Below, piece after piece: positions 18,091 to 27,057 of a DNA stretch of 64,000 nucleotides. The position numbers and the translations under genes were made by a program. Where the stretch lies: positions 1 through 64,000 of the forward strand of contig NZ_FTPD01000010.1 of the NCBI RefSeq assembly GCF_900156895.1. The letters run 5' to 3'. Under the pieces are notes generated by a model that was not told the DNA's origin, ran no database searches, and worked only from the letters and a program-made list of their open reading frames with translations. Source of the stretch: Mesorhizobium prunaredense. Its GTDB lineage: Bacteria; Pseudomonadota; Alphaproteobacteria; Rhizobiales; Rhizobiaceae. Positions within the stretch are counted from its first letter, which is position 1, and each line of letters begins with the position of its first letter.

Positions 18091-19524
18091 ATGTCCCACG
18101 CCACGAGCTATGAGCTCTTTATCAATGGTAAATGGCGAGCCGCTAGTAACAGAGCCACGTTGCCTGTGATTAACCCGGCGACGGAGAAGGTATTTGGCTC
18201 GGTGTCCTCGGCGACGGTGTCGGATCTGGATGAGGCCCTCGCTTCGGCAGAGCGCAGCCGCAAGGGCTGGTCCTCACGGCCTGTAAAAGAGCGCGGCGAG
18301 ATCCTTGTGGCAGCCGCCAGGATTCTTGCCACAACGGCAGGCGACGCAGCGAAGGATTTGTCGGCTGAACAGGGAAAGACGATTGCCGAGGCCACAGGTG
18401 AGTACGCGCGCGCTGTCGAAACGCTGGAGTGGAACGGCACTCACGCCGAAGGGCTGTCGGCCCCGATTCCGCTGGGCCCGAACCGGATGATCGTCCCGGA
18501 GCCCCTCGGCGTCGTTGCTGCCTTCACGCCATGGAACTATCCCGTCGTCCTCATCGCCCGCAAGCTCGCCCCAGCGCTGGCAGCGGGCTGCCCGGTGATT
18601 CTCAAAGGTGCGGAAGAGGCGCCGAGCGCCGCCGTTCATATGGTAGAAGCCTTGCGCGATGCGGGTGTCCCGGACGGCGTGGTCAATCTCGTCTTCGGTG
18701 TACCGGTGCATATTTCGCGCCATCTCCTCAGTTCCTCAATCGTGAAGGTGTTGACTTTCACGGGCTCCACGGCAGTTGGAAAGCAGCTGGCTGCGCTCGC
18801 TGCGAATAATTTGCAGCGCTGCGTCCTTGAGCTCGGTGGACACTCCCCAGTCGTTGTCTGCGAGGATGCGGATCTTGCACAGGCCGTCCCAGCAGTATCG
18901 GAATACAAGTTCGAGTGCGCGGGCCAGAGCTGCAACGCGCCGAGCAGAATTCTGGTCGCGCGGACACTCTATCAGGAATTCCTATCCCGAATGACGGAAG
19001 CCGCCCGCAAGATCAAGATCGGTCCACCGGATGACCCTCTGACCGAGATGGGCCCAATGGCGAACGCGCGGCGAATCGAGGCCATGCAGCGTCTGGTCCA
19101 GGATGCGGTCGATCGCGGCGCCCGCGTTGAGACCGGTGGCACCCGCCTCGACCGCCGCGGTTTCTACTGGCCGCCGACCATCCTGACAGGGGTGCCAAAA
19201 GATGCCAAAGTGCTCCATGACGAACCGTTCGGACCAATCCTCACCGTGGCGCCGTTCGACACGATGGAGGAGGCGATCGAAGAAGCCAACGCCACTGAGT
19301 ATGGCTTGGCCGCCTACTTCTTCACCGCCGCCCCTAGTGCGAAACGGGCGCTGATCGGTGGTCTTTCGGCGGGCGCTGTCAGTGTAAACTACCTGAAAGG
19401 GGTTTCGGCAGATGCGCCGTATGGAGGCATTAAACAGAGCGGCTATGGATACGAAGGGGGTGAGCAGGGGGTGCGGAGCTTCCAAAGCCTGAAAATGGTC
19501 AACGGCCTCGGCTCATTTGGATGA
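18091..19524 (+). CDS. NAD(P)-dependent aldehyde dehydrogenase
   Basis: A 477-residue cytoplasmic enzyme that oxidises an aldehyde to the acid. It shows the cofactor segment FTPWNYPVVLIARKLAPALA, the turn FTGSTAVGKQLA, the general base Glu in CVLELGGHSP and the catalytic Cys in FECAGQSCNAPSR. The C-terminus (YGGIKQSGYGYEGG) is normal. By overall look it is near the succinate-semialdehyde/aminobutyraldehyde group, but the substrate is not certain. The class I fumarase starts only six bases after its stop. With the aminotransferase downstream it could handle a semialdehyde made from an omega-amino acid. Confidence 0.9.
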   Translation: MSHATSYELFINGKWRAASNRATLPVINPATEKVFGSVSSATVSDLDEALASAERSRKGWSSRPVKERGEILVAAARILATTAGDAAKDLSAEQGKTIAEATGEYARAVETLEWNGTHAEGLSAPIPLGPNRMIVPEPLGVVAAFTPWNYPVVLIARKLAPALAAGCPVILKGAEEAPSAAVHMVEALRDAGVPDGVVNLVFGVPVHISRHLLSSSIVKVLTFTGSTAVGKQLAALAANNLQRCVLELGGHSPVVVCEDADLAQAVPAVSEYKFECAGQSCNAPSRILVARTLYQEFLSRMTEAARKIKIGPPDDPLTEMGPMANARRIEAMQRLVQDAVDRGARVETGGTRLDRRGFYWPPTILTGVPKDAKVLHDEPFGPILTVAPFDTMEEAIEEANATEYGLAAYFFTAAPSAKRALIGGLSAGAVSVNYLKGVSADAPYGGIKQSGYGYEGGEQGVRSFQSLKMVNGLGSFG

Positions 19525-19530
19525 GATCCA

Positions 19531-21075
19531 GTGGGAAATAGATCGCGGATCATTGCTGGCACGGATATCTCAAGGAGCGTTGCGGACGCTCTTCAGTATA
19601 TCTCGTACTACCATCCTCCAGATTATGTGCGGTCGCTTTCGCAGGCATATGCGCGGGAACAGAGCCCGTCGGCGAAAAATGCTATCGGGCAGATTTTGCT
19701 GAACTCGCGCATGGCGGGCTTCGGACGGCGCCCGATCTGCCAGGACACCGGTCTTGTGGTGGTTTTTGCAAAGGTCGGCATGGAGGTCCGTATTAAATCA
19801 GCGGCGAGTTTTGCCGACCTAGTGAATAGGGGCGTTCGCCAGGCATATCTTGATCCCGACAATCCCCTTCGACCGTCGATCGTCTCGGATCCGCTTGGCC
19901 GACGATTGAACACGCGTGACAACACGCCGGCAGTCGTCCACGTGGACCTCGTGCCTGGTAACCAGATTGAAATCACCATCGCTGCGAAAGGGGGCGGGTC
20001 CGAAAACAAGGCACGTTTCACCACCCTTAATCCCAGCGCGTCCGTTGCCGACTGGGTGGTCGACACCGTTTCGACCCTTGGCTGCGGATGGTGCCCACCT
20101 GGCCTGATATCGGTCGGCATCGGGGGCAGCGCTGAAAAGGCTATGCTGCTGGCCAAGGAGGCTATGAACGAACCCATCGACATGTCGGAACTGGCCGCCA
20201 GGGGGCCGTCAAGCGCGGAGGAGGAACTACGGATTGAGCTTTATGAGCGAATTAATGGGCTAGGCATCGGCGCTCAGGGTCTGGGTGGCCTGACAACAGT
20301 CGTGGATGTCAAGGTTGCAACCTATCCTACCCACGCCGCGTCCAAACCAGTCGCGCTCATTCCGCAATGCGCAGCCAACCGGCACTTGACGTTTGCATTG
20401 GACGGCACAGGGCCGGTCCAACTCCAACCGCCCGACCTTTCTGAATGGCCACAGATCGGAAATGAAGACTTGCACACTGCCGACGTCCGGCGGGTGAGCC
20501 TCGATGCGCTCACAAAAGAAGAGACTGCATCATGGCGCTGCGGGGAAACCCTCCTTTTGTCCGGAAAAATGCTGACGGGCCGTGACGCCGCCCACAAGCG
20601 AATAGTCGAATTGATCGATGCCGGCGAGCGACTTCCCGTGGATCTGCGGGGACGCGTAATCTACTACGTGGGACCCGTCCGCGCGGTGAGGGATGAGGTC
20701 GTCGGCCCGGCTGGCCCAACAACGTCCAGCCGGATGGACAGTTTTACTGAAAAGTTGCTCGCGGAGACGGGGCTATTTGCTATGGTCGGCAAAGCGGAGA
20801 GGAGCCCGGCGGCCATCGAGTCGATTGTCAGACACAAGACTCCCTATCTCATCGCAGTGGGTGGTGCTGCGTACCTGATTTCAAAATCGATCAAGACGGC
20901 GCGGATCGTGGCCTTTGAAGACCTGGGTATGGAAGCCATCTATGAATTCGAGGTGCAGGACATGCCGGTCATCATGGCTGTCGATGTTGAAGGAACCTCC
21001 ATTCACAATTCCGGGCCACTCGAGTGGCGTAAGCGCATGGCTGCAGATACGATCGCGCGCAATATCGGGGTTTAA
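19531..21075 (+). CDS. Class I fumarate hydratase (4Fe-4S), alpha and beta parts fused
   Basis: A 514-residue iron-sulphur hydro-lyase, probably interconverting fumarate and malate (or a similar dicarboxylate). The cluster cysteines are visible in RRPICQDTGLVVVF (Cys70), TLGCGWCPPGLISVGIGG and ALIPQCAANRHLTF. The C-terminal beta part reads RVIYYVGPVRAVRDEVVGPA and TSSRMDSF. The start is a GTG six bases after the dehydrogenase stop, with only a weak ribosome site, so coupling is likely. Class I fumarases are oxygen-sensitive and less usual in aerobic alphaproteobacteria, which fits use under low oxygen. L(+)-tartrate dehydratase is an alternative family member; the fused single-chain length favours fumarase. 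Confidence 0.88.
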   Translation: MGNRSRIIAGTDISRSVADALQYISYYHPPDYVRSLSQAYAREQSPSAKNAIGQILLNSRMAGFGRRPICQDTGLVVVFAKVGMEVRIKSAASFADLVNRGVRQAYLDPDNPLRPSIVSDPLGRRLNTRDNTPAVVHVDLVPGNQIEITIAAKGGGSENKARFTTLNPSASVADWVVDTVSTLGCGWCPPGLISVGIGGSAEKAMLLAKEAMNEPIDMSELAARGPSSAEEELRIELYERINGLGIGAQGLGGLTTVVDVKVATYPTHAASKPVALIPQCAANRHLTFALDGTGPVQLQPPDLSEWPQIGNEDLHTADVRRVSLDALTKEETASWRCGETLLLSGKMLTGRDAAHKRIVELIDAGERLPVDLRGRVIYYVGPVRAVRDEVVGPAGPTTSSRMDSFTEKLLAETGLFAMVGKAERSPAAIESIVRHKTPYLIAVGGAAYLISKSIKTARIVAFEDLGMEAIYEFEVQDMPVIMAVDVEGTSIHNSGPLEWRKRMAADTIARNIGV

Positions 21076-21298
21076 TTATTCCCGTTAGCCAATCCGTCCT
21101 GCCTCGCTACATACATACTATGAAAGGGCAGTGAGAAGCTTTGTTTTTGTTTGGTCAGGCGTGCGCATGGGCTTATGCCTACGCCAGCACCGCCTGCGAG
21201 GAGCGCAACGCTGGGCTGGTGCGTCCGCACCATGGATGCAATTGGCGCAGACCCAAAGGCAGACTAAACGTAAAGTTCATATTCAGCCCGGCAATGCC

Positions 21299-21796
21299 AT
21301 GAAGTCGAAACTCAACACGGTTCGCCTGGACGCATGGGATCTTCGGATCCTCGCGGAGCTTCAGGCAGACGGTCGGATATCAAAGAGCGAGCTGGCGAAG
21401 CGCGTTCATCTGTCCGCGTCGGCTTGCTCGGAGCGGCTCCGCATACTCGAAACAGCAGGGATTATCGAAGGCTATTGCGCGCGGCTGAGTCCATCCCTCA
21501 CCGGTGGCGTGATTTTCGTGATGGTGGAGGTCGTGTTGGACCGTCACCGCCTCGAAGACCAGCGACACTTTGAGACGGCAATTCAAGGCATCTCCGAAAT
21601 TTTGGACTGCTGGGCGATTGGGGGCCGGGTCGATTACCTGATGCGCGTTGCAGCTCCTTCTATGGCTGCCTACCAGGAATTCATGGAGGGTTTGCTGCAG
21701 GTTGGGCTCGGGATCGACCAATATTACAGCCTCATTGTGACGAAATCCATAAAATCCAATTCGCCCATTCCCTTGTCCGCGCCGAGACAACGGTGA
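21299..21796 (+). CDS. Lrp/AsnC-family transcriptional regulator
   Basis: A 165-residue regulator. The ATG at 21299 is preferred because the helix-turn-helix begins soon after it (LDAWDLRILAELQADGRISK, then ELAKRVHLSASACSERLRIL). The open frame before it carries no family sequence. The C-terminal RAM ligand domain has GGRVDYLMRVAAPSMAAYQ. It likely senses an amino acid and controls the flanking fumarase/dehydrogenase and aminotransferase genes. Confidence 0.88.
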   Translation: MKSKLNTVRLDAWDLRILAELQADGRISKSELAKRVHLSASACSERLRILETAGIIEGYCARLSPSLTGGVIFVMVEVVLDRHRLEDQRHFETAIQGISEILDCWAIGGRVDYLMRVAAPSMAAYQEFMEGLLQVGLGIDQYYSLIVTKSIKSNSPIPLSAPRQR

Positions 21797-21958
21797 GTTC
21801 CGAGCCCGTGTTTTCGACGGAGTTTGAACCAATTTCCGTGAATTCACCGGCCACGGACGTACATTGCCGTGGAACGTGAAGTGTGTCCGTCGGTATAGTC
21901 AGCCCTCGACGAGCGGGGACCGAGTATTCTCCGCCGGGCGCCAAACGGGAGAGCGACA

Positions 21959-23365
21959 ATGAGCCTGACCAATCTGGGAACCAAGCAAGTCCAAGAAAAA
22001 GATCGAAGCTACGTCTTTCATCCGTCGACGCATTTAGCAAAGCACAGCCGCGGCGAGACGCCAAACCGGATTATGGCCGGAGCGGAAGGCGTCTACATCT
22101 GGGATACTGAAGGTCGAAAGAGCCTCGACGGTTTCGGCGGGCTCTACTGCGTTAACATGGGATATGGATGCACGGAAATCGCTGAGGCCATCGCCAAGCA
22201 AGCCCACGACCTACCGTTCGCTCATGTCTATGCCAGCCAAGGCACTGAGCCCGTTGCCCGCTTGGCGGAAGCCGTGGTCGAATATTTCGGCCAGAACATG
22301 CAAAGAGTTTATTTTGGCCTGTCCGGTTCCGACGCCAACGAGACCAATATCAAGCTCGTCTGGTACTATAACAACATTCTCGGTCGCCCCGAAAAGAAGA
22401 AGATCATCTCGCGACATCGCGGCTATCACGGATCCGGGTTGGTCACCGGGAGCCTGACAGGTCTTCCGTTCTTCCACAAGTTTTTCGATCTACCTTTGAA
22501 CCTCGTGCGCCATACAACGACCCCACATCACTATCGTCAAGCCCATCAGGGCGAAACCGAAGAAACCTTCTCACAACGCTGCGCCGACGAACTTGAAGCC
22601 CTCATTCTTGCTGAGGGCCCGGATACGGTCGCAGCCTTCATCGGAGAACCGGCGCTTGGGACCGGCGGTATTGTTCCGCCCCCAATGGGTTACTGGGCGG
22701 CTATTCAAAAGGTACTGGACAAGTACGATATCCTTCTGATCGCCGATGAAGTGGTTTGCGGCTTCGCACGAACCGGTGCGAAATTCGGCTCCCACCTTTA
22801 TGGCATGCGCCCGGATTTTGTCACCATCGCCAAGGGCGTGAGTTCCGCCTACCTCCCAATTTCCGGGTCGATTATCGGCGACCGCGTCTGGTCGGTCCTG
22901 GAAGAAGGAACGGAGAAGCATGGACCTCTCGGCCATGGCTGGACTTATTCCGGGCATACGCTTTGCGCGGCGGCCGCACTTGCCAACATCCGAGTCCTCA
23001 AGGAAAGAAACATCCTGGAGCATGTCCAGGATGTCGGGCCGTATTGGATTTCTCGCATGAAGGCGGAACTGGAAGGACATCCCATTGTCGGCGAAGTTCG
23101 CGGCGTTGGAATCCTGTCCGGCGTGGAGCTGATGCTGGACCCCAAAGCCCGCGTACCTTTTGAGCCCGAGCTGCAGGTTGGCGTGCGGGCCGCCGCTGCT
23201 CTGCTTGAGAACGGTGTCATCGGCCGGGCCATGCCGCACAGCGATACCCTCGGCTTTGCCCCGCCACTGATCATCACTCGGACCGAGGTCGACGTCATCG
23301 TCGACGCGACGGCGAAGTCAGTTGACACGACGTACCGCGCTTTGAAGGCGGAAGGCGCCGTATAA
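21959..23365 (+). CDS. Class III (omega) aminotransferase
   Basis: A 468-residue PLP enzyme moving an amino group from an omega-amino acid or amine to pyruvate or a 2-oxo acid. Motifs: GLSGSDANETNIKLVWYYN for phosphate binding, HGYHGS-type turn RHRGYHGSGLVTGS, the PLP-facing Asp in LLIADEVVCGFARTG and the Schiff-base Lys in VTIAKGVSSAYLPIS. GHGWTYSGHTLCAAAALAN completes the family pattern. Length fits beta-alanine/putrescine/taurine-pyruvate aminotransferases; the exact amine is not readable. It is the last gene of the catabolic block and is followed by a hairpin terminator. Confidence 0.92.
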   Translation: MSLTNLGTKQVQEKDRSYVFHPSTHLAKHSRGETPNRIMAGAEGVYIWDTEGRKSLDGFGGLYCVNMGYGCTEIAEAIAKQAHDLPFAHVYASQGTEPVARLAEAVVEYFGQNMQRVYFGLSGSDANETNIKLVWYYNNILGRPEKKKIISRHRGYHGSGLVTGSLTGLPFFHKFFDLPLNLVRHTTTPHHYRQAHQGETEETFSQRCADELEALILAEGPDTVAAFIGEPALGTGGIVPPPMGYWAAIQKVLDKYDILLIADEVVCGFARTGAKFGSHLYGMRPDFVTIAKGVSSAYLPISGSIIGDRVWSVLEEGTEKHGPLGHGWTYSGHTLCAAAALANIRVLKERNILEHVQDVGPYWISRMKAELEGHPIVGEVRGVGILSGVELMLDPKARVPFEPELQVGVRAAAALLENGVIGRAMPHSDTLGFAPPLIITRTEVDVIVDATAKSVDTTYRALKAEGAV

Positions 23366-23437
23366 TCTTCGTGAGGGCCAACTACTGTATTGCCGCTGTT
23401 GCCGGTCCTCCCATTTGACCGCCGGCTTTGCGCGGCG

Positions 23438-23473
23438 AGCCCTGCCAGGTGCACCTCCCCGCCGGGCAGGGCT
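23438..23473 (+). terminator. Hairpin terminator after the aminotransferase
   Basis: AGCCCTGCC and GGCAGGGCT form a perfect 9-bp stem with an 18-base loop, followed by TATTTCT. It lies 73 bp after the aminotransferase stop. A plausible rho-independent terminator, though the T-run is broken. Confidence 0.6.
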
Positions 23474-23631
23474 TATTTCTGACGTTGCAGGTCCACCGCT
23501 TCGCGCCATCGAATGGGGTTTTGAAGAACAATATGCTCCATAAGAAACCCTTATGATGCCGACCAGCTACACTTGCTTCCACCCGCAAGCAAGTTGCCGA
23601 AGACCCAAGAAAAGTTCTGACAAGGGCAGAC

Positions 23632-23770
23632 ATGCAATCTGTCTTCGACAGATTTTTGGAACAGCTTTCGGAAGGCGTCGATGAGGTCGATTTCCACGGC
23701 GCCTTTGGCCTGTGTGAGCTCACAACCTGACCTGCTCGCCTTCGCCTATGCCTCGACGAGGACACACGAG
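23632..23770 (+). pseudogene. 5' remnant of a traR/luxR-type gene
   Basis: From ATG 23632 it reads MQSVFDRFLEQLSEGVDEVD, which parallels the intact gene at 31835 (MQTVFERFLERLSVSVDEAD). The similarity includes about 35 bp upstream (TTGCCGAAGA and nearby). A shift and stop follow after about 40 codons, and the rest of the gene is gone. Confidence 0.75.
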
Positions 23771-24753
23771 CTCAACAAACGGCAGTACCTCGCAGGCCTC
23801 GCTTCCGATCGGCGGGACTCGGCCGGATGAGCGTTTGGCCGGGCCGGCCACCACGTTTCGAGCGCACATTCATTGACATGAACAGCCGCACACCACCCGC
23901 AGCGCGCTGTTCACGTCGACGGCACCGTGGTGCTGCATCGCGGGCGGTTTGTCGCTAAGGAGCTTGAGCCGCACCTGGCATATACGCCTCAAAATGTCTT
24001 ACTCCGGAGCGATACCATGTGGACGTGACGAGAGCGAGTCCTCCGTCCGCAAGATGAGCAGACCGTACCTGTTACTTGCAGAGGCCGTGTTGGCGGATGT
24101 ACGACTCTTGTGGTTCTCCGCGACACCCACTCCGACGTTTTCAGCCTGACGTTGTGTTATGTCTTTGCTGTTAGAGGATGAGTTGCATTTACCGTCGCGG
24201 CGAACCGAGGCGGCAAAGTGAATCTTTGGTATCTGACTATGATCAGCTCGCTCTCGTGTTCCGGGGCGTCTTTCATGCGGTCGCCGATCAATTCTCATTC
24301 GAGCAGGCGGTCCTGGGGCTTGGGCAAGATACGTGTACCGGGTTGGTTGGAACGAAACGTCAGAGCCGAGCAGCTAACGTCACCCACTCACATTGGTAGG
24401 TATGACGAGGTTGAGAACAAGCTATGTTCGCTCACGGAGAACTAGTTCTGGAATGAACTGTTAGAATCTCGTCCCTAGAAGCGCGTGCCGATCTCACCGA
24501 TGTGCCTTAGTGGAAGGGATGCCCGTTGTCAGGGGGATGGGACGTGGCGAAAGTATACTTGGATCTGGCCGAGGTCTCAAGGCAACCTCTGGAAGAAGGA
24601 GGCTTGCCGCGAGACAGTCAGCCATATAGCCGAGCGCTCGATCCGCAAGCCCGCCGACTTCTTCGGGGTTAGCATGGCTGGTGAATCACTTCCGGGATCA
24701 ACGACTGCCATAACGAAGCGCTCCAAGCTCAGCATTAAGAAGGTACACACATA
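23771..24753. other. Long gene-poor stretch
   Basis: Nearly 1 kb in which I recognise no gene, RNA or mobile element. Open frames are short and lack motifs. It separates the catabolic block from the AT-rich SET/methyltransferase pair. Confidence 0.35.
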
Positions 24754-25173
24754 ATGGTCGATAGGGTTTTTGATCGTAGCAACGCTCTATATGTGAAGAA
24801 AATTCCCCGAAAAGGCCGTGGTTTATTCGCCAATATTCCGTTCAAGGCTGGAGATTTAATCGAGCGCGCGCCCACATGGGAATTTGATGAGAGACAAGCA
24901 AACCTTATAGATCTTACAGGAATACTAGAATATTATTTCGTGAGAGGAGGGAGAGATCCCAAAGGTAAAGCTACAGCGCGTTACGTTGTGTTTGGGCTTG
25001 CCTCGTTGGTGAATCATTCATTGAACCCTAATGCAAAAACGGTTTGGGCTGATGAAGATTCAGGCGCATGGGCCAGCATTGTGGCAATTGACGACATAAA
25101 GGTTGGCGATGAAATAACGCAGACATACACGAACCTATCCGATTATCCTAAGACGATAAACTTCGTGGAATGA
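24754..25173 (+). CDS. Small SET-domain protein
   Basis: A 139-residue protein made almost only of a SET fold, the catalytic fold of protein-lysine methyltransferases. Visible motifs: GRGLFANIPFKAGDLIE at the start, the SAM/pseudoknot motif NHSLNPNA (residues 87-94) and GDEITQTYTN (118-127), which supplies the catalytic tyrosine. The post-SET cysteines are absent. Bacterial single-domain SET proteins are known, usually with unknown targets. The gene is clearly more AT-rich than its surroundings, as is the methyltransferase 90 bp downstream on the same strand, suggesting joint import. Confidence 0.85.
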   Translation: MVDRVFDRSNALYVKKIPRKGRGLFANIPFKAGDLIERAPTWEFDERQANLIDLTGILEYYFVRGGRDPKGKATARYVVFGLASLVNHSLNPNAKTVWADEDSGAWASIVAIDDIKVGDEITQTYTNLSDYPKTINFVE

Positions 25174-25264
25174 CGCACACCGCAGATAGGTGCGGGTGGG
25201 CGATTTAGTTGAGAGCTATCGGCCTTGTATTGAGACACCGTTCAAATCCTAATCGGAGATTCGA

Positions 25265-26029
25265 ATGACTGAGAATTTTGTTTATGACGAGAGTGTGTCT
25301 TCCACATATGAAAAATTTACCAGCTTATTAGGGAAAGTTGCGGAGGCGGACGAAACTGCTGCCTTCCTTGAGCGACTTTCCAAAGGGGTTGCTCTTGAGC
25401 TCGGTATTGGCAATGGGCGGGTGGCGGTGCCGCTGAGCGAGCGGGGGGTCAAGGTCGAAGGCATCGACAATTCGGACAGCATGTTAAAACTCCTCGCCAA
25501 GCGGACCGATCTGGTCAAAGGCTGGAAGGGGGACATTGCCGATTTCAACTCAGAACAACGCTATGATCTAGTCTACTGTGTTTATGGCACATTCACCCTG
25601 CTCTCCACACGTGAAAAGCAAATAGCTTGCCTTCGATCGGCCGTGGAGGCGCTAGAAAAGAACGGGCATGTGGTGATAGAGGTTCGTGTTCCACCGCTGG
25701 ATGGTTTCGTTGGGAGCCAGAAAACTACCGCTACGTTCGTTGATCATGAGAATACTTTTGTCAATGCGGTAATCCACGACCCAGTAAACCAGACGTTGAC
25801 TTCAACCATCCTCTGGTTTTCTGGTACATCGGTCAAACGTTTACCACAACGCGTTCGGTACGTTTATCACCAGGAACTCGACACCATGGCCGAATGCGTT
25901 GGGCTGGAGCTAGCGGAGCGTTGGGGAGATTGGACGAGGGGAGCGTTCACCAATGAATCCAAAGGTCACATCTCAGTTTACCGGCGAAACCAGCTTCCAG
26001 TCGGTGACCTGCCTCTGAAGTCGTCTTAG
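25265..26029 (+). CDS. Class I SAM-dependent methyltransferase
   Basis: A 254-residue cytoplasmic methyltransferase. Motif I is VALELGIGNGRVAVPL, the acidic end of strand 2 is VEGIDNSDSML, and motif II region is YDLVYCVYGTFTLLS. C-terminal strands follow the usual order. A GGAG site lies before the ATG. It follows the SET gene and shares its AT-rich start, so a two-gene unit is likely. The substrate is unknown. Confidence 0.85.
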   Translation: MTENFVYDESVSSTYEKFTSLLGKVAEADETAAFLERLSKGVALELGIGNGRVAVPLSERGVKVEGIDNSDSMLKLLAKRTDLVKGWKGDIADFNSEQRYDLVYCVYGTFTLLSTREKQIACLRSAVEALEKNGHVVIEVRVPPLDGFVGSQKTTATFVDHENTFVNAVIHDPVNQTLTSTILWFSGTSVKRLPQRVRYVYHQELDTMAECVGLELAERWGDWTRGAFTNESKGHISVYRRNQLPVGDLPLKSS

Positions 26030-26224
26030 TTGGCGGCTCGGCGTTTTTTTCGTCCGATCCATATTTGGTCCGCCGGTCGATCGGACGCTGCCCTAGGGCC
26101 GATAGCTAGGACCGGTACCTCGATGTTGGGCCGGTATTTGCGCCGACTCAGGTTCAAAATTGACGCTGGTCGCAACAGCCCTCGTCTGAGTCGCCGAACA
26201 CCTGTATGGGACCGACCCGTCCCA

Positions 26225-26714
26225 CCTTGGCATCATTGAAACAGACCTGGCCAAGACCGACATGACCCCCACGTATGCTGGGCACCACGTGGCAAACGAC
26301 TGGTAGACAAGCTGCCACACAGGGGCGTTGAAACACCGCGGCCTTATTGGCTAGCCTGTGCGACCATCCCCACAAAAGCACCGTGTCTGTTCGAAGGCCC
26401 ATGAATGGCGAGTGCTTCCGACCTTTTGTCGAGCAGGTCAGCAGGTCATGTTACCCAAAGCTCCAGCCAGGTCACATCGTCGTCATCAGCATCACGCTCG
26501 CACAAGGGAAAATGCCGGCCGCCGCCCTACCCAAAAATACTCGCCCGACCTCAATCCGATTGAACAGGTCTTCGCCAAACTTAAGCTCCTTCTGCGTAAA
26601 GCCGCGGCGCGAGCCGCCGGCGGCATCAGAGCCGCTATAGGCCAATTCCTCGGCCTCTTCACCCCACCAGAATGCGCCATCTACTTTAGGAGGGTAGGTT
26701 ATGCGTCTGGCTAA
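26225..26714 (+). pseudogene. IS630-family transposase remnant
   Basis: The frames read IETDLAKTDMTPTY, then MNGECFRPFVEQV, then KYSPDLNPIEQVFAKLK (the last catalytic Asp/Glu region of IS630 DDE transposases), and LFTPPECAIYFRRVGYASG at the end. Several shifts; the N-terminal DNA-binding part is missing. Confidence 0.75.
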
Positions 26715-27057
26715 ATGTAGAACTCTCTAGCAAGTCGGCGAAGTCGATTGTGATGCTCACATGTCGCACCGCCTTAGGTGAGGGGCTTTCTCAGCCGGAC
26801 TCGTGATCCTGACGCCGTAACGGGGCTGCCCCCGCGAAAGCAGTTCTTCTCGGTTATATTAAATTGACGCCAGCATTCCGACTTGCCTGGTAGTTACTCG
26901 CGTTGGCGCGCGCCCGAGCTGAATCCAGACGAACACGTCGCACTCCATGCCGCGCCCAATGGCTCCTGAACCGCGCCTTCGACGCGCAGAATGCCTTAGG
27001 CGCGGGTGCTTCGACACTTAAATAAGCTGTCGGATGCCGAACGGCTCCATTCGTAAG
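26715..27057. other. Spacer with a possible second IS630-like scrap
   Basis: Around 26900-26950 the plus strand reads RAPELNPDEHVAL, resembling the YSPELNPDEHVW box of another IS630-like transposase. Nothing else is recognisable. Treat as weak. Confidence 0.35.
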
